Shown piece by piece: positions 17,932 through 25,748 of a stretch of 36,792 nucleotides of DNA. Numbering within the stretch: position 1 is the stretch's first letter; each line of letters begins with the position of its first letter. Made by a program: the position numbers and the translations under genes. This stretch comes from an uncultured Agathobacter sp. Its GTDB lineage: Bacteria > Bacillota > Clostridia > Lachnospirales > Lachnospiraceae. The stretch lies in the NCBI GenBank assembly GCA_944381555.1, contig CALWLL010000046.1:1-36792 (forward strand), written 5' to 3'. Under the pieces are notes generated by a model. That model saw only the letters and a list, made by a program, of their open reading frames with translations, did not search any database and was not told the DNA's origin.

Positions 17932-17953
17932 CGTTTGGCGGAGGGGTATTTTT

Positions 17954-19480
17954 ATGGCAAATGAAATAAGTGTTGCTTCGGACTGGGATGGTATTATGGA
18001 AAAATTAACAATTCTTGCAGACTCGGCGAAGTATGATGTGGCATGCACCTCCAGCGGTGTGGAGAGAAAAGGTGATGGAAAGCATATGGGAAGTGCGGCA
18101 GGCTGTGGGATTTGTCATAGTTTTGCGGCGGATGGCAGATGTATTTCTTTGCTGAAGATTTTATTTACCAATGAATGTATCTATGATTGCAGGTATTGTG
18201 TGAACCGGTCTTCCAATGACGTGAAGAGAGTTTCTTTTACGCCGGAGGAGGTATGTGTGCTGACGATGGAATTTTACAGAAGAAACTATATTGAAGGATT
18301 ATTCCTTAGTTCCGGCATTATCGGGTCGCCAGATTACACAATGGGCTTACTGTATGAGACGTTGTTTCTGCTTCGCACCAAATATCACTTTCATGGCTAT
18401 ATCCATGTAAAGGGGATTCCCGGGGCATCTTCGGATTTGGTAGAACTGACAGGTTATCTGGCGGATAGAATGAGTGTGAATCTCGAATTTCCGACTGCGG
18501 AGGGACTTCGTACATTAGCTCCCAATAAGGTGCGTCAGAATATACTTACGCCGATGCGCCAGATTCAGAACGGCATCAAAGAAAGCCGTTTAAATCATGG
18601 TGTTTACAGTATGAAAAGCCGGGTGTCCATTGATGAGAAAACTTATTATAGTCAGATTGCAGGGATGCAGGAAAGCTATGATAAGCTCTGCGATTATCAA
18701 AGCGCAAAAGGGGTATTGCGGGGAGAAAAGGCGGCAAAGGTGGCAGAGGGCGCATGGGGATTGACGGTGCGTGAAAATGCGAAGTCTTATGGTGTTGCAC
18801 AGCGTACAGCGGCGCTTACCCATGCGGACAGATATTTTGTTCCCGCAGGACAGAGCACACAGATGATTATTGGTGCGACAGGGGAGACGGATTATCAGAT
18901 TATGTCTGTATCGGAAGCTCTTTATAATCGTTTCGGCATGAAGCGGGTGTTTTATTCTGCTTTTGTGAATGTCAATCAGGATGAAACGCTTCCGGCCTTT
19001 AGGGAAGGAGTGCCCCTGCTTCGTGAGCATCGTTTGTATCAGGCGGATTTTCTGCTTCGCTTTTATGGATTTAAAGCAGATGAACTGCTTTCCGAATGCC
19101 GCCCCAATTTTAATGAACGGATAGACCCGAAATGCGACTGGGCAGTACGGCATTTGGAACAGTTTCCGGTAGAAATCAATACGGCAGATTACTATACGCT
19201 GCTTCGTGTCCCGGGAATCGGCACAAAAAGTGCAAGGCGTATCCTTGCTGCCCGCCAACACGGGAAACTGGACTTTGACGCCATAAAGAAGATGGGAGTT
19301 GTATTGAAACGCGCCTTGTATTTTATTACCTGCAATGGGCGGATGATGTATAACACACCAATAGAAGAGAACTATATTACAAGACAGTTGGTATATGCAG
19401 AAAAACCAGCTCAATTATTATTGCCGGATGGAGGAAGTGCGCATTATGAACAATTATCCCTCTTTGATTTTGCAGTGTGA
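17954..19480 (+). CDS. Putative DNA modification/repair radical SAM protein
   Basis: 508 residues. The radical SAM cluster motif is C75-x3-C79-x2-C82 (NECIYDCRYC). Extra cysteines at 31, 51, 54 and 63 precede it and could hold something else. The C-terminus carries a helix-hairpin-helix DNA-binding segment (LLRVPGIGTKSARRILAAR, about 415-433). This layout matches the family described as linked to uracil-DNA glycosylase and named putative DNA modification/repair radical SAM protein (TIGR03916, from memory). The substrate and reaction are unknown. The ATG at 17954 is chosen because GGAGGGG precedes it; the frame opens further upstream but those bases are the promoter. Its partner DUF4130 gene overlaps it by 35 bases, and the promoter carries two LexA-like boxes, so SOS control is likely. 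Confidence 0.92.
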   Translation: MANEISVASDWDGIMEKLTILADSAKYDVACTSSGVERKGDGKHMGSAAGCGICHSFAADGRCISLLKILFTNECIYDCRYCVNRSSNDVKRVSFTPEEVCVLTMEFYRRNYIEGLFLSSGIIGSPDYTMGLLYETLFLLRTKYHFHGYIHVKGIPGASSDLVELTGYLADRMSVNLEFPTAEGLRTLAPNKVRQNILTPMRQIQNGIKESRLNHGVYSMKSRVSIDEKTYYSQIAGMQESYDKLCDYQSAKGVLRGEKAAKVAEGAWGLTVRENAKSYGVAQRTAALTHADRYFVPAGQSTQMIIGATGETDYQIMSVSEALYNRFGMKRVFYSAFVNVNQDETLPAFREGVPLLREHRLYQADFLLRFYGFKADELLSECRPNFNERIDPKCDWAVRHLEQFPVEINTADYYTLLRVPGIGTKSARRILAARQHGKLDFDAIKKMGVVLKRALYFITCNGRMMYNTPIEENYITRQLVYAEKPAQLLLPDGGSAHYEQLSLFDFAV

Positions 19481-20216
19481 GGATTCGATAGAAGGAATTC
19501 TTACGGCAATCTATGATGCATTTGTGGAAAAGAATAAAATGCACAGTTATCAGGATGGAGATATTTCCATTGCAATAGGCGACAATCTGAATGTGAATCT
19601 GTTCGCCAGAGAAATACAGGTAAAAACGGATTTGGAGAAAGCACAGAAGACTTTAAGTACTATTCAAAGCCGTCTCAGTTATCGTGCCTATAAGAATATA
19701 ATGAGCGCCTTGTGTCATTTTTCTTTAGACAGAGGCGATGCGGCGCTTGGATACCTGATAAAAGGTTTCCCAATGGGCGCGAAGGTAACAGAAGCGTTAT
19801 CAGACCCTTATGTAATGCGGATTATGGAATTATCCCGCAAAGTAGACAATGAAGCGCATCTGTTTTGTGGATTTGTACGTTTTCATGATTTGGGGAAGTT
19901 TCTGTACAGCGAGGTAGAGCCGAAGTGTAATGTGCTGCCACAGGTAATGGAATACTTTGAAGACCGTTTTCCGAATGAGCATTATGTAATCTATGATTTG
20001 CGCCGGAAGATGGCGCTGGTTCATCCTGCATACAAAAACAGTTTCTTTGTATATGGAGATGAGTGGAATGTGGATGTATCAAAGCAGCAGGACCATTTTG
20101 AAACGCTTTGGACAGAGTATTTTGAGCATATTGCAATTAAGGAGCGCAAAAATCCACGCTGCCAGAGAAATCTGCTGCCAAAATGGTACAGAAAAAATAT
20201 GGTGGAGTTTAAATGA
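19446..20216 (+). CDS. DUF4130 probable DNA metabolism protein, partner of the radical SAM gene
   Basis: 256 residues, matching the DUF4130 / TIGR03915 family that nearly always sits beside the radical SAM gene, sometimes fused to uracil-DNA glycosylase (recalled knowledge). Family-like segments are HLFCGFVRFHDLGKFLYSEVEP, VLPQVMEYFEDRFPNEHYVIYD and LRRKMALVHP. Here the C-terminus ends at residue 256 and no glycosylase domain is present. The biochemical role is unknown. The ATG at 19446 follows GGAGGA at about 19430; in-frame ATG 19428 is an alternative. Overlap with the upstream gene suggests coupled translation. Its last 8 bases overlap the end of the convergent gene. Confidence 0.88.
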   Translation: MNNYPSLILQCEDSIEGILTAIYDAFVEKNKMHSYQDGDISIAIGDNLNVNLFAREIQVKTDLEKAQKTLSTIQSRLSYRAYKNIMSALCHFSLDRGDAALGYLIKGFPMGAKVTEALSDPYVMRIMELSRKVDNEAHLFCGFVRFHDLGKFLYSEVEPKCNVLPQVMEYFEDRFPNEHYVIYDLRRKMALVHPAYKNSFFVYGDEWNVDVSKQQDHFETLWTEYFEHIAIKERKNPRCQRNLLPKWYRKNMVEFK

Positions 20217-20715
20217 TTTCTTCAAATGTGATTTCATTCTGTTTTAAAAATTTCTCCACCATTTTGTCCCACTCATTTTCGAGAGTTTTATCTGTGGAGA
20301 AAATATTGTAGGCAATTCCTGTGGTAAGGGATAGCAGTTGATTTTGATACTTTAAATTAATATACATACCGGTAATATCAGAAGGGGTATAGCTGCTTTC
20401 TACAGAAGCGATTGTTTTTTCCATATTAGCAGGAGAAAGCAAAAATACAAACCGAAAGGAAGATGGAGTCTTTTTCCCTTTAATCAGATCAAAACAGTTT
20501 CCGCGCAGCATCGAAAAAGGGAGGAAACGGCATCCGCTTAATTGATGCTCTTCCACTTCATCCTCGGAATAGAACCCTTTTGTAAGCTGCCCGTTAATGG
20601 TATATGTGGCAGCGCCGGTAATGACAGCTTCCTGCAATAGGAAATGGTCAAATACCTCGTTGCGAAGCAATTTGTTCATAAAATCCTTTACGTCTGTTAT
20701 TTCTAAAGCTATCAT
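20209..20715 (-). CDS. DUF5721-like protein of unknown function
   Basis: 168 residues, soluble, beginning MIALEITDVKDFMNKLL. It resembles the DUF5721 family seen next to core genes in Lachnospiraceae (recollection). No catalytic motif is recognised; a YTINGQLTKGFYSEDE segment and a C-S-x-G-like stretch are present but not diagnostic. The start at 20715 follows GGAGG six bases upstream on the minus strand; the longer frame to 20832 includes noncoding-looking sequence. It converges on the DUF4130 gene with an 8-base overlap and no terminator between. Confidence 0.75.
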   Translation of the reverse strand: MIALEITDVKDFMNKLLRNEVFDHFLLQEAVITGAATYTINGQLTKGFYSEDEVEEHQLSGCRFLPFSMLRGNCFDLIKGKKTPSSFRFVFLLSPANMEKTIASVESSYTPSDITGMYINLKYQNQLLSLTTGIAYNIFSTDKTLENEWDKMVEKFLKQNEITFEEII

Positions 20716-20857
20716 GATTTCCTCCACACTTAAGCCAGAAGTCTGCCCTTTATAACTCATTCTATCAAAACTTAGAAACATAATCCAGATATTTATAGCA
20801 GAAATAAAGTAAGTGTGATAAAATGTCCGCATAGCATCGAAGAAAGAGGATATAGAT

Positions 20858-22144
20858 ATGACAGAACAGCAGAAATTATTTGATATGCTTCGTGCCGGCG
20901 TGGCACCGTTTATGTGTGTAGAGGAAAGCCAGAGACGTCTTGCAGAAGCAGGATTTGAACAAATAAATTATGAAGATGCATGGAAGCTGGTTCCGGGCGG
21001 AAAATACATGATGAATCACCATGACACAACCTTAGTTGCATTTACTGTGGGAAAAGAATTTAAAGCGGCAGATATGATTCGTATTGCCGCGGCCCATACA
21101 GATTATCCATGTCTGCGCATCAAACCAAATGCAGATTTTATGACAAACGGGTATGCGCAGATTAACTTAGAAGTATACGGTGGACCAATCTTAAATACAT
21201 GGTTTGACAGACCGCTTGGTGTAGCAGGGCGAGTAGCGCTTCGCAGTGATAATCCTTTCCAACCGAAGATGGTATTGTATCGTTCCAGAAAACCGCTTCT
21301 TACAATTCCAAATCTGGCCATTCATATGAACCGTGAAGTGAATAAAGGGGTGGAGATTAACAATCAGATTGACCTTATGCCGGTTTTAGATTGTCTGCCG
21401 GAAGAATTGAAAGATACAAAGTATTTTATGTCTTTTCTGGCAAAAGAATTATGTGTTGAAGAAAGCGATATTCTTGATTTTGAACTTTGCGTATATCTTA
21501 TGGAAGAACCAATGTATATTGGCATTCAGGATACCATGATATCATCTCCGCGATTGGATAACCAGACGTCAGTATCAGGTCTTGTATCTGCGCTTATTGA
21601 TGGAGAGAGAACAGAGGGAATAAATGCAATTGTTCTATTCGACCATGAAGAAGTCGGCAATACAAGTAAACAGGGTGCGGCATCTATCCTTCTTCATGAT
21701 ATGATGATTCGTATCCTAAAAAACTTAGGTGCATCAGACGAAGAGGTAAATCGCGCTGTCTATAGAGCAATGCTTCTTTCGGTGGATGTAGCGCATGGAT
21801 TGCATCCGAATAAAGCCGGCAAGATGGATATTACCAATAAGCCGGTTCTTGGTAAAGGCTTCTGCATAAAACAGGCTTCTTCCCAGTCTTATGCAACTGA
21901 TGCAGAAGCGATAGCGATTTTGTGCCAGATTTGTGACAGCAAACAAATTCCATACCAGAAATTCGTAAATCGTTCGGATGTGCGGGGCGGCGGAACCCTG
22001 GGCTCCGTTGCATCGACACTTCTGCCCGTAAAGACGGTAGATATCGGAATCCCATTGCTTGCGATGCATTCTTCCCGTGAGCTTATGGGGGCAGCAGATA
22101 TGGATGCACTAAAGGATGCAGTAACAGCGTATTTCCAGATATAA
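20858..22144 (+). CDS. M18 family aminopeptidase
   Basis: 428 residues. Predicted zinc aminopeptidase of the aspartyl/glutamyl type that trims acidic or hydrophobic N-termini in the cytoplasm. The first metal motif is AAHTDYP (H80, D82; most relatives have HTDSP) and the second FDHEEVGN near 262. The C-terminal domain carries a DVAHGLHPN segment and the QSYATDAEA active-site stretch. The ATG at 20858 follows GAAAGAGGA. It stands 41 bases before folC, so the two may be cotranscribed. Relatives are called apeB in some annotations; the symbol is left blank because the name is lineage-specific. Confidence 0.93.
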   Translation: MTEQQKLFDMLRAGVAPFMCVEESQRRLAEAGFEQINYEDAWKLVPGGKYMMNHHDTTLVAFTVGKEFKAADMIRIAAAHTDYPCLRIKPNADFMTNGYAQINLEVYGGPILNTWFDRPLGVAGRVALRSDNPFQPKMVLYRSRKPLLTIPNLAIHMNREVNKGVEINNQIDLMPVLDCLPEELKDTKYFMSFLAKELCVEESDILDFELCVYLMEEPMYIGIQDTMISSPRLDNQTSVSGLVSALIDGERTEGINAIVLFDHEEVGNTSKQGAASILLHDMMIRILKNLGASDEEVNRAVYRAMLLSVDVAHGLHPNKAGKMDITNKPVLGKGFCIKQASSQSYATDAEAIAILCQICDSKQIPYQKFVNRSDVRGGGTLGSVASTLLPVKTVDIGIPLLAMHSSRELMGAADMDALKDAVTAYFQI

Positions 22145-22185
22145 TTGTTAAGACCGCTTTATAGTTAGAAGAGAGTGTGTTAGGG

Positions 22186-23520
22186 ATGGAAGATAAAACG
22201 ATGAAATATAGTTATGAAGAAGTGACTGATGTCATTCAAAATACCAGACGCTTCGGTAATTATACGGGATATGAGGTTTCAAAACAAATGTTAGAGCAGT
22301 TGGGGAATCCGCAGAGCGGTATTCCCTTTGTTCATATAGCAGGAACGAACGGAAAAGGCTCAACGACTGCATTTTTATGCAAAATTCTGGAACAGACAGG
22401 AAAGAAAATCGGGATGTTTACATCACCGCATCTGATTGATTTCGAGGAGCGTATCCGTATCAATGGACAGTGTATTCCCAGAGAAGACGTCACACGCATC
22501 GGAAACCGTCTGCTGGAGATGAATTTCAAACTGCCTCCAACAATGTTCGATTATTGTCTTGCAATGGCAGTTTTGTATTTTAAGGAGCAAGAGTGTGACC
22601 TTATGGTGATGGAAACCGGCATTGGCGGAAGGTATGATTCTACGAATGCTCTGGGAAAACCGAAGGTTGCTGTTATTACAAAAATCGGGCTTGATCATAT
22701 GGCGGTTTTGGGAAATACCATAGAGGAAATCGCAGGCGAAAAAGCCGGTATCATAAAGCCGGGCGTACCTGTTGTGGTGCAAAGGCAGGAGGTATCCGTA
22801 AGAAACGTGTTATGGAACTATTTTAGCCGGATAAATAGTGCAAATACAGAAGATGAAATACAGCCGGAATTTTATGAAGTATCCAAGGAAGATTTGCAGT
22901 ATGCTGCCAGTTTGCCGAAGAAGATGCTCGGGGATTTTCAGGCGGAAAATGCGGCAGCGGCAATCCTTGCTTTTCGGGTGCTGTATAGCAGGGAGGAAAA
23001 GGAAAAAACAGACAAGGAAGAAATTGAGAAAACAGAGCAGTATATCAGAGATGGCATTGCACAGACATTCTGGAAAGGCAGGATGGAATTGGTGAATGAG
23101 AATCCGTTTTTCTTAATAGATGGTGCGCATAATTCACATGGGGTACATGCATTAGCAGAAAGTTTAGAAAGTCTTTACCCGGAGGAACGGTTTCATTTTA
23201 TTATGGGAGTTATGGCAGATAAGGATTATGAGAACATGATAGAAGAATTGCTGCCGCTTGCGATTGATTTTGTTACGGTTACACCGGATTGCAGCCGTGC
23301 CCTGCAGTCAAAAGAACTGGCCTCCTGCATTGAAGCAAAGGGAGTCAGGGCTGTCTATGCAGAGGATATGGCATCGGTAATCCAACCGCTTTTGCCAGTA
23401 AAAGCGCAGAATACAGAGAATTCTTCCGAAACAGGTGAAAAAACAGTTGCATTCGGTTCGCTGTATTTTATTGGAGCAATTGAGGCACTGTTGGAAAAAG
23501 GGAACATAAATAATTCTTAA
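22186..23520 (+). CDS. folC: Folylpolyglutamate synthase / dihydrofolate synthase
   Basis: Adds glutamate to folates, and often to dihydropteroate, using ATP. It has 445 residues with the Mur-ligase fold: P-loop AGTNGKGS (about 52-59), FTSPHLIDFEERIR, the METGIGGRYDSTNAL block, and IDGAHNSHG in the C-terminal half. The start is uncertain: ATG 22186 has AGAAGAGAG about 10 bases upstream; ATG 22201 is possible. It follows the M18 gene by 41 bases. A weak hairpin with a T-run follows. Confidence 0.93.
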   Translation: MEDKTMKYSYEEVTDVIQNTRRFGNYTGYEVSKQMLEQLGNPQSGIPFVHIAGTNGKGSTTAFLCKILEQTGKKIGMFTSPHLIDFEERIRINGQCIPREDVTRIGNRLLEMNFKLPPTMFDYCLAMAVLYFKEQECDLMVMETGIGGRYDSTNALGKPKVAVITKIGLDHMAVLGNTIEEIAGEKAGIIKPGVPVVVQRQEVSVRNVLWNYFSRINSANTEDEIQPEFYEVSKEDLQYAASLPKKMLGDFQAENAAAAILAFRVLYSREEKEKTDKEEIEKTEQYIRDGIAQTFWKGRMELVNENPFFLIDGAHNSHGVHALAESLESLYPEERFHFIMGVMADKDYENMIEELLPLAIDFVTVTPDCSRALQSKELASCIEAKGVRAVYAEDMASVIQPLLPVKAQNTENSSETGEKTVAFGSLYFIGAIEALLEKGNINNS

Positions 23521-23553
23521 GTATATAGCCTGTTAAGAATAGAAAACTTTCGC

Positions 23554-23590
23554 CATGCAAAAAGAAAAGTTATGGATTGCATGAATTTTT
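23554..23590 (+). terminator. Possible weak terminator after folC
   Basis: CATGCAA (23554-23560) pairs with TTGCATG (23577-23583) over a 16-base loop, followed by AATTTTT. The stem is short and AT-rich, so this is only a candidate. Confidence 0.4.
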
Positions 23591-23663
23591 ACCATAGCCA
23601 ACTTATATGTTAATTGTAGACAATAAACGTTCTTTGTACTAAAATATGTAACAGATTGAAAAA

Positions 23664-23715
23664 GAGACTCGTTCGGCGAAGAATAGTCACCGACTAGAGC
23701 CCGGATGCGGAGGAA
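23664..23715 (+). promoter_or_regulatory. Structured GC-rich leader before ilvE
   Basis: The 203 bases between folC and ilvE are AT-rich except for a compact GC-rich tract from about 23664 to 23715. It contains TAGTC-ACC-GACTA, a small TTC-GGC-GAA hairpin and a GAGACTC / GAGCCCGG stretch reaching the ribosome site GCGGAGG. The T-box signature AGGGTGGNACCGCG is absent, and I see no known riboswitch core. It may be a regulatory leader for branched-chain amino-acid metabolism. Confidence 0.35.
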
Positions 23716-23723
23716 CAAAAATT

Positions 23724-24749
23724 ATGGAAAAAAAGAACCTTGATTGGGCAAACCTAGGATTTGGATACATGACAGCCGATTACCGTTATGTATCGAACTA
23801 TAAAGACGGAAAATGGGATGATGGCGGGATTACAACAGATGCGAACATTACCTTAAACGAATGCGCAGGGGTATTCCAATATGCACAGACCTGTTTTGAA
23901 GGATTAAAAGCATACACGACAGAAGACGGACATATTGTATGCTTCCGTCCGGATTTAAATGCGCAGAGAATGGCAGATTCCTGTGAACGTCTGAAAATGC
24001 CGGTATTTCCTGTGGAAAGATTTGTCGATGCGGTAGAACAGGTCGTAAAGGCGAATGAAGCATGGGTTCCTCCATTTGGCTCAGGGGCTACCCTTTATAT
24101 TCGTCCATACATGATTGCAACAAATCCTGTAATCGGAGTAAAACCTGCGACAGAATATCAGTTTAGAATTTTTGTAACACCGGTAGGACCGTACTTCAAA
24201 GGCGGTGCGAAACCGCTTACCATCCGTGTGTCTGATTATGACAGAGCTGCGCCAAATGGAACAGGTCATATTAAAGCCGGTTTAAACTATGCCATGAGCT
24301 TATTCCCAATCGTAGATGCTCATGAACAGGGCTTTGATGAAAATATGTATCTGGACCCGGCTACAAGAACTAAGGTAGAAGAGACAGGCGGTGCAAACTT
24401 TATCTTTATCACTAAAGACGGTACGCTTGTAACTCCAAAATCAGACAGTATTCTGCCTTCTATCACAAGACGTTCTCTTATGGTAGTGGCTGAAAAATAT
24501 CTTGGAATGAAGGTAGAGCACAGAGAAGTGTTATTTGAAGAGGTAAAAGACTTTGCAGAATGTGGCCTTTGCGGAACGGCAGCAGTAATCTCCCCGGTTG
24601 GTAAAATAAATGATCACGGAAAAGAGATCTGCTTCCCAAGCGGAATGGATGAGATGGGACCTATGACAAAGAAATTATATGAAACCTTAACAGGCATTCA
24701 GATGGGAACCATAGAAGCGCCGGAGGGCTGGATAAAAGTAATTTTGTAA
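23724..24749 (+). CDS. ilvE: Branched-chain amino acid aminotransferase (class II)
   Basis: PLP enzyme that interconverts leucine, isoleucine and valine with their 2-keto acids, with glutamate as partner. It has 341 residues, the usual bacterial group II BCAT length. The catalytic lysine is K184 in GHIKAGLNYA. Other signatures are FEGLKAY (about 58-64), RPDLNAQRM (about 75-83), and EETGGANFIFI followed by LPSITRRS in the substrate region. AGGAGG-like GCGGAGGAAC lies upstream. It is followed by a two-hairpin terminator. Confidence 0.95.
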   Translation: MEKKNLDWANLGFGYMTADYRYVSNYKDGKWDDGGITTDANITLNECAGVFQYAQTCFEGLKAYTTEDGHIVCFRPDLNAQRMADSCERLKMPVFPVERFVDAVEQVVKANEAWVPPFGSGATLYIRPYMIATNPVIGVKPATEYQFRIFVTPVGPYFKGGAKPLTIRVSDYDRAAPNGTGHIKAGLNYAMSLFPIVDAHEQGFDENMYLDPATRTKVEETGGANFIFITKDGTLVTPKSDSILPSITRRSLMVVAEKYLGMKVEHREVLFEEVKDFAECGLCGTAAVISPVGKINDHGKEICFPSGMDEMGPMTKKLYETLTGIQMGTIEAPEGWIKVIL

Positions 24750-24775
24750 GTTTTTATCTAATATTAATAAGTTTG

Positions 24776-24827
24776 TCTGCCAGATAGGCAGATTGCCGCC
24801 GTATAGGGAAGCCTGTACGGCGTTTTT
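24776..24827 (+). terminator. Tandem hairpins with T-run after ilvE
   Basis: First hairpin: TCTGCC (24776-24781) with GGCAGA (24787-24792). Second: CGCCGTA (24797-24803) with TACGGCG (24816-24822), followed by TTTTTCT. The second looks like an intrinsic terminator; the first may be an extension of it. Confidence 0.75.
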
Positions 24828-24829
24828 CT

Positions 24830-25056
24830 ATTATAGGAAAGACCGTGATACCATTAGCGAGTGAAGAGAAATTTTCCTACGACAGAAAAAAACGCTGTGA
24901 AGATATAGGACTAATTTCCCTGTTGATAACTAAAAAAAGATAGTGATATTCTTTTTTTACTGTGGTATGATAGTCTTGTTTGATAGGATATGTTACTGTC
25001 GGTAACTAGTGGCTTCATGCAGATGTATAAAAAAATGCTATTTGCAGATAGTAACA
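24830..25056 (+). promoter_or_regulatory. Noncoding stretch with an extended -10 and a nested RNA structure before sdaAB
   Basis: There are 324 bases without a gene between ilvE and sdaAB. After the terminator the sequence is AT-rich; TGGTATGAT near 24963-24971 is a good extended -10. Downstream, TGTTACTGTC (24991-25000) can pair with GATAGTAACA (25047-25056) with one G-U pair. Inside, TGCAGAT (25018-25024) pairs with ATTTGCA (25040-25046), again with one G-U. The 3' arms abut each other and end about 17 bases before the start codon. Such a leader could govern access to the ribosome site. Confidence 0.45.
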
Positions 25057-25073
25057 GAAAGAGATAGCGGAGT

Positions 25074-25739
25074 ATGAATTTATTTGATATTATTGGACCT
25101 GTTATGGTTGGACCATCCAGTTCCCATACCGCCGGAGCGGTGCGTATTGGAAATGTTGCAAGAAAACTATTGACAGAAGAGGTAAAAGAAGCAACTATTT
25201 TTTTTCATGGCTCTTTTTGGTCGACCGGAAAAGGGCATGGCACAGATAGAGCATTGTTAGCTGGTCTGATGGGGATGCAGGTAGATGATGCGCGTATCCC
25301 ATATAGTTTTGACGTAGCATCCCAAAGAGGACTTATCTATGAGTTTCGACAAATTGATCTAGGAGACGCCCACCCAAACAGCGTAAAACTACTTCTTACC
25401 GGTGTGAGCGGAAAAAAACAGGAAATAGTGGCCTGTTCCGTAGGAGGAGGCCGCATTGAAATCCGTGAGATAGATGGATTGTCTGTAAGGTTTGGCGGAG
25501 ATTATCCAACACTCATTATTCGCAATCAGGATATTCCCGGTCAGGTTCAACAGGTGACCACATTTCTGGCAGAAGAGAACATAAATATAGGCACGATGCA
25601 GTTGTACCGCTCAGCAAGAGGGGCAGAAGCGGTGATGGTTATCGAATGTGACAAAGAGATTCCGTTGGATATTATTTCTGCACTTGAAGGGTTCAAAGGA
25701 ATCGAAAAAGCAACATATCTTAGCTTGATAGGGAACTAG
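25074..25739 (+). CDS. sdaAB: L-serine dehydratase, iron-sulfur dependent, beta subunit
   Basis: Beta half of the oxygen-sensitive [4Fe-4S] enzyme that converts serine to pyruvate and ammonia. It has 221 residues. The N-terminal block FDIIGPVMVGPSSSHTAGAVRIG is diagnostic. Residues about 148-221 form an ACT domain (IRNQDIPGQVQQVTTFLAEENINIGTM), which may bind serine or act as a regulator. The ribosome site is close: GGAG at 25069-25072 is only one base from the ATG, so the earlier AGAGA may be used. The leader is structured. The alpha gene follows after 9 bases. Confidence 0.95.
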   Translation: MNLFDIIGPVMVGPSSSHTAGAVRIGNVARKLLTEEVKEATIFFHGSFWSTGKGHGTDRALLAGLMGMQVDDARIPYSFDVASQRGLIYEFRQIDLGDAHPNSVKLLLTGVSGKKQEIVACSVGGGRIEIREIDGLSVRFGGDYPTLIIRNQDIPGQVQQVTTFLAEENINIGTMQLYRSARGAEAVMVIECDKEIPLDIISALEGFKGIEKATYLSLIGN

Positions 25740-25748
25740 GGGGCTCAT

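Noticed and set aside
18590-19414. A 274-residue minus-strand ORF opposite the radical SAM gene
   Set aside because: Its composition is that of an antisense shadow; it has no ribosome site and lies wholly within a strongly supported gene.
23521-23723. T-box leader before ilvE
   Set aside because: The AGGGTGGNACCGCG antiterminator signature is missing.
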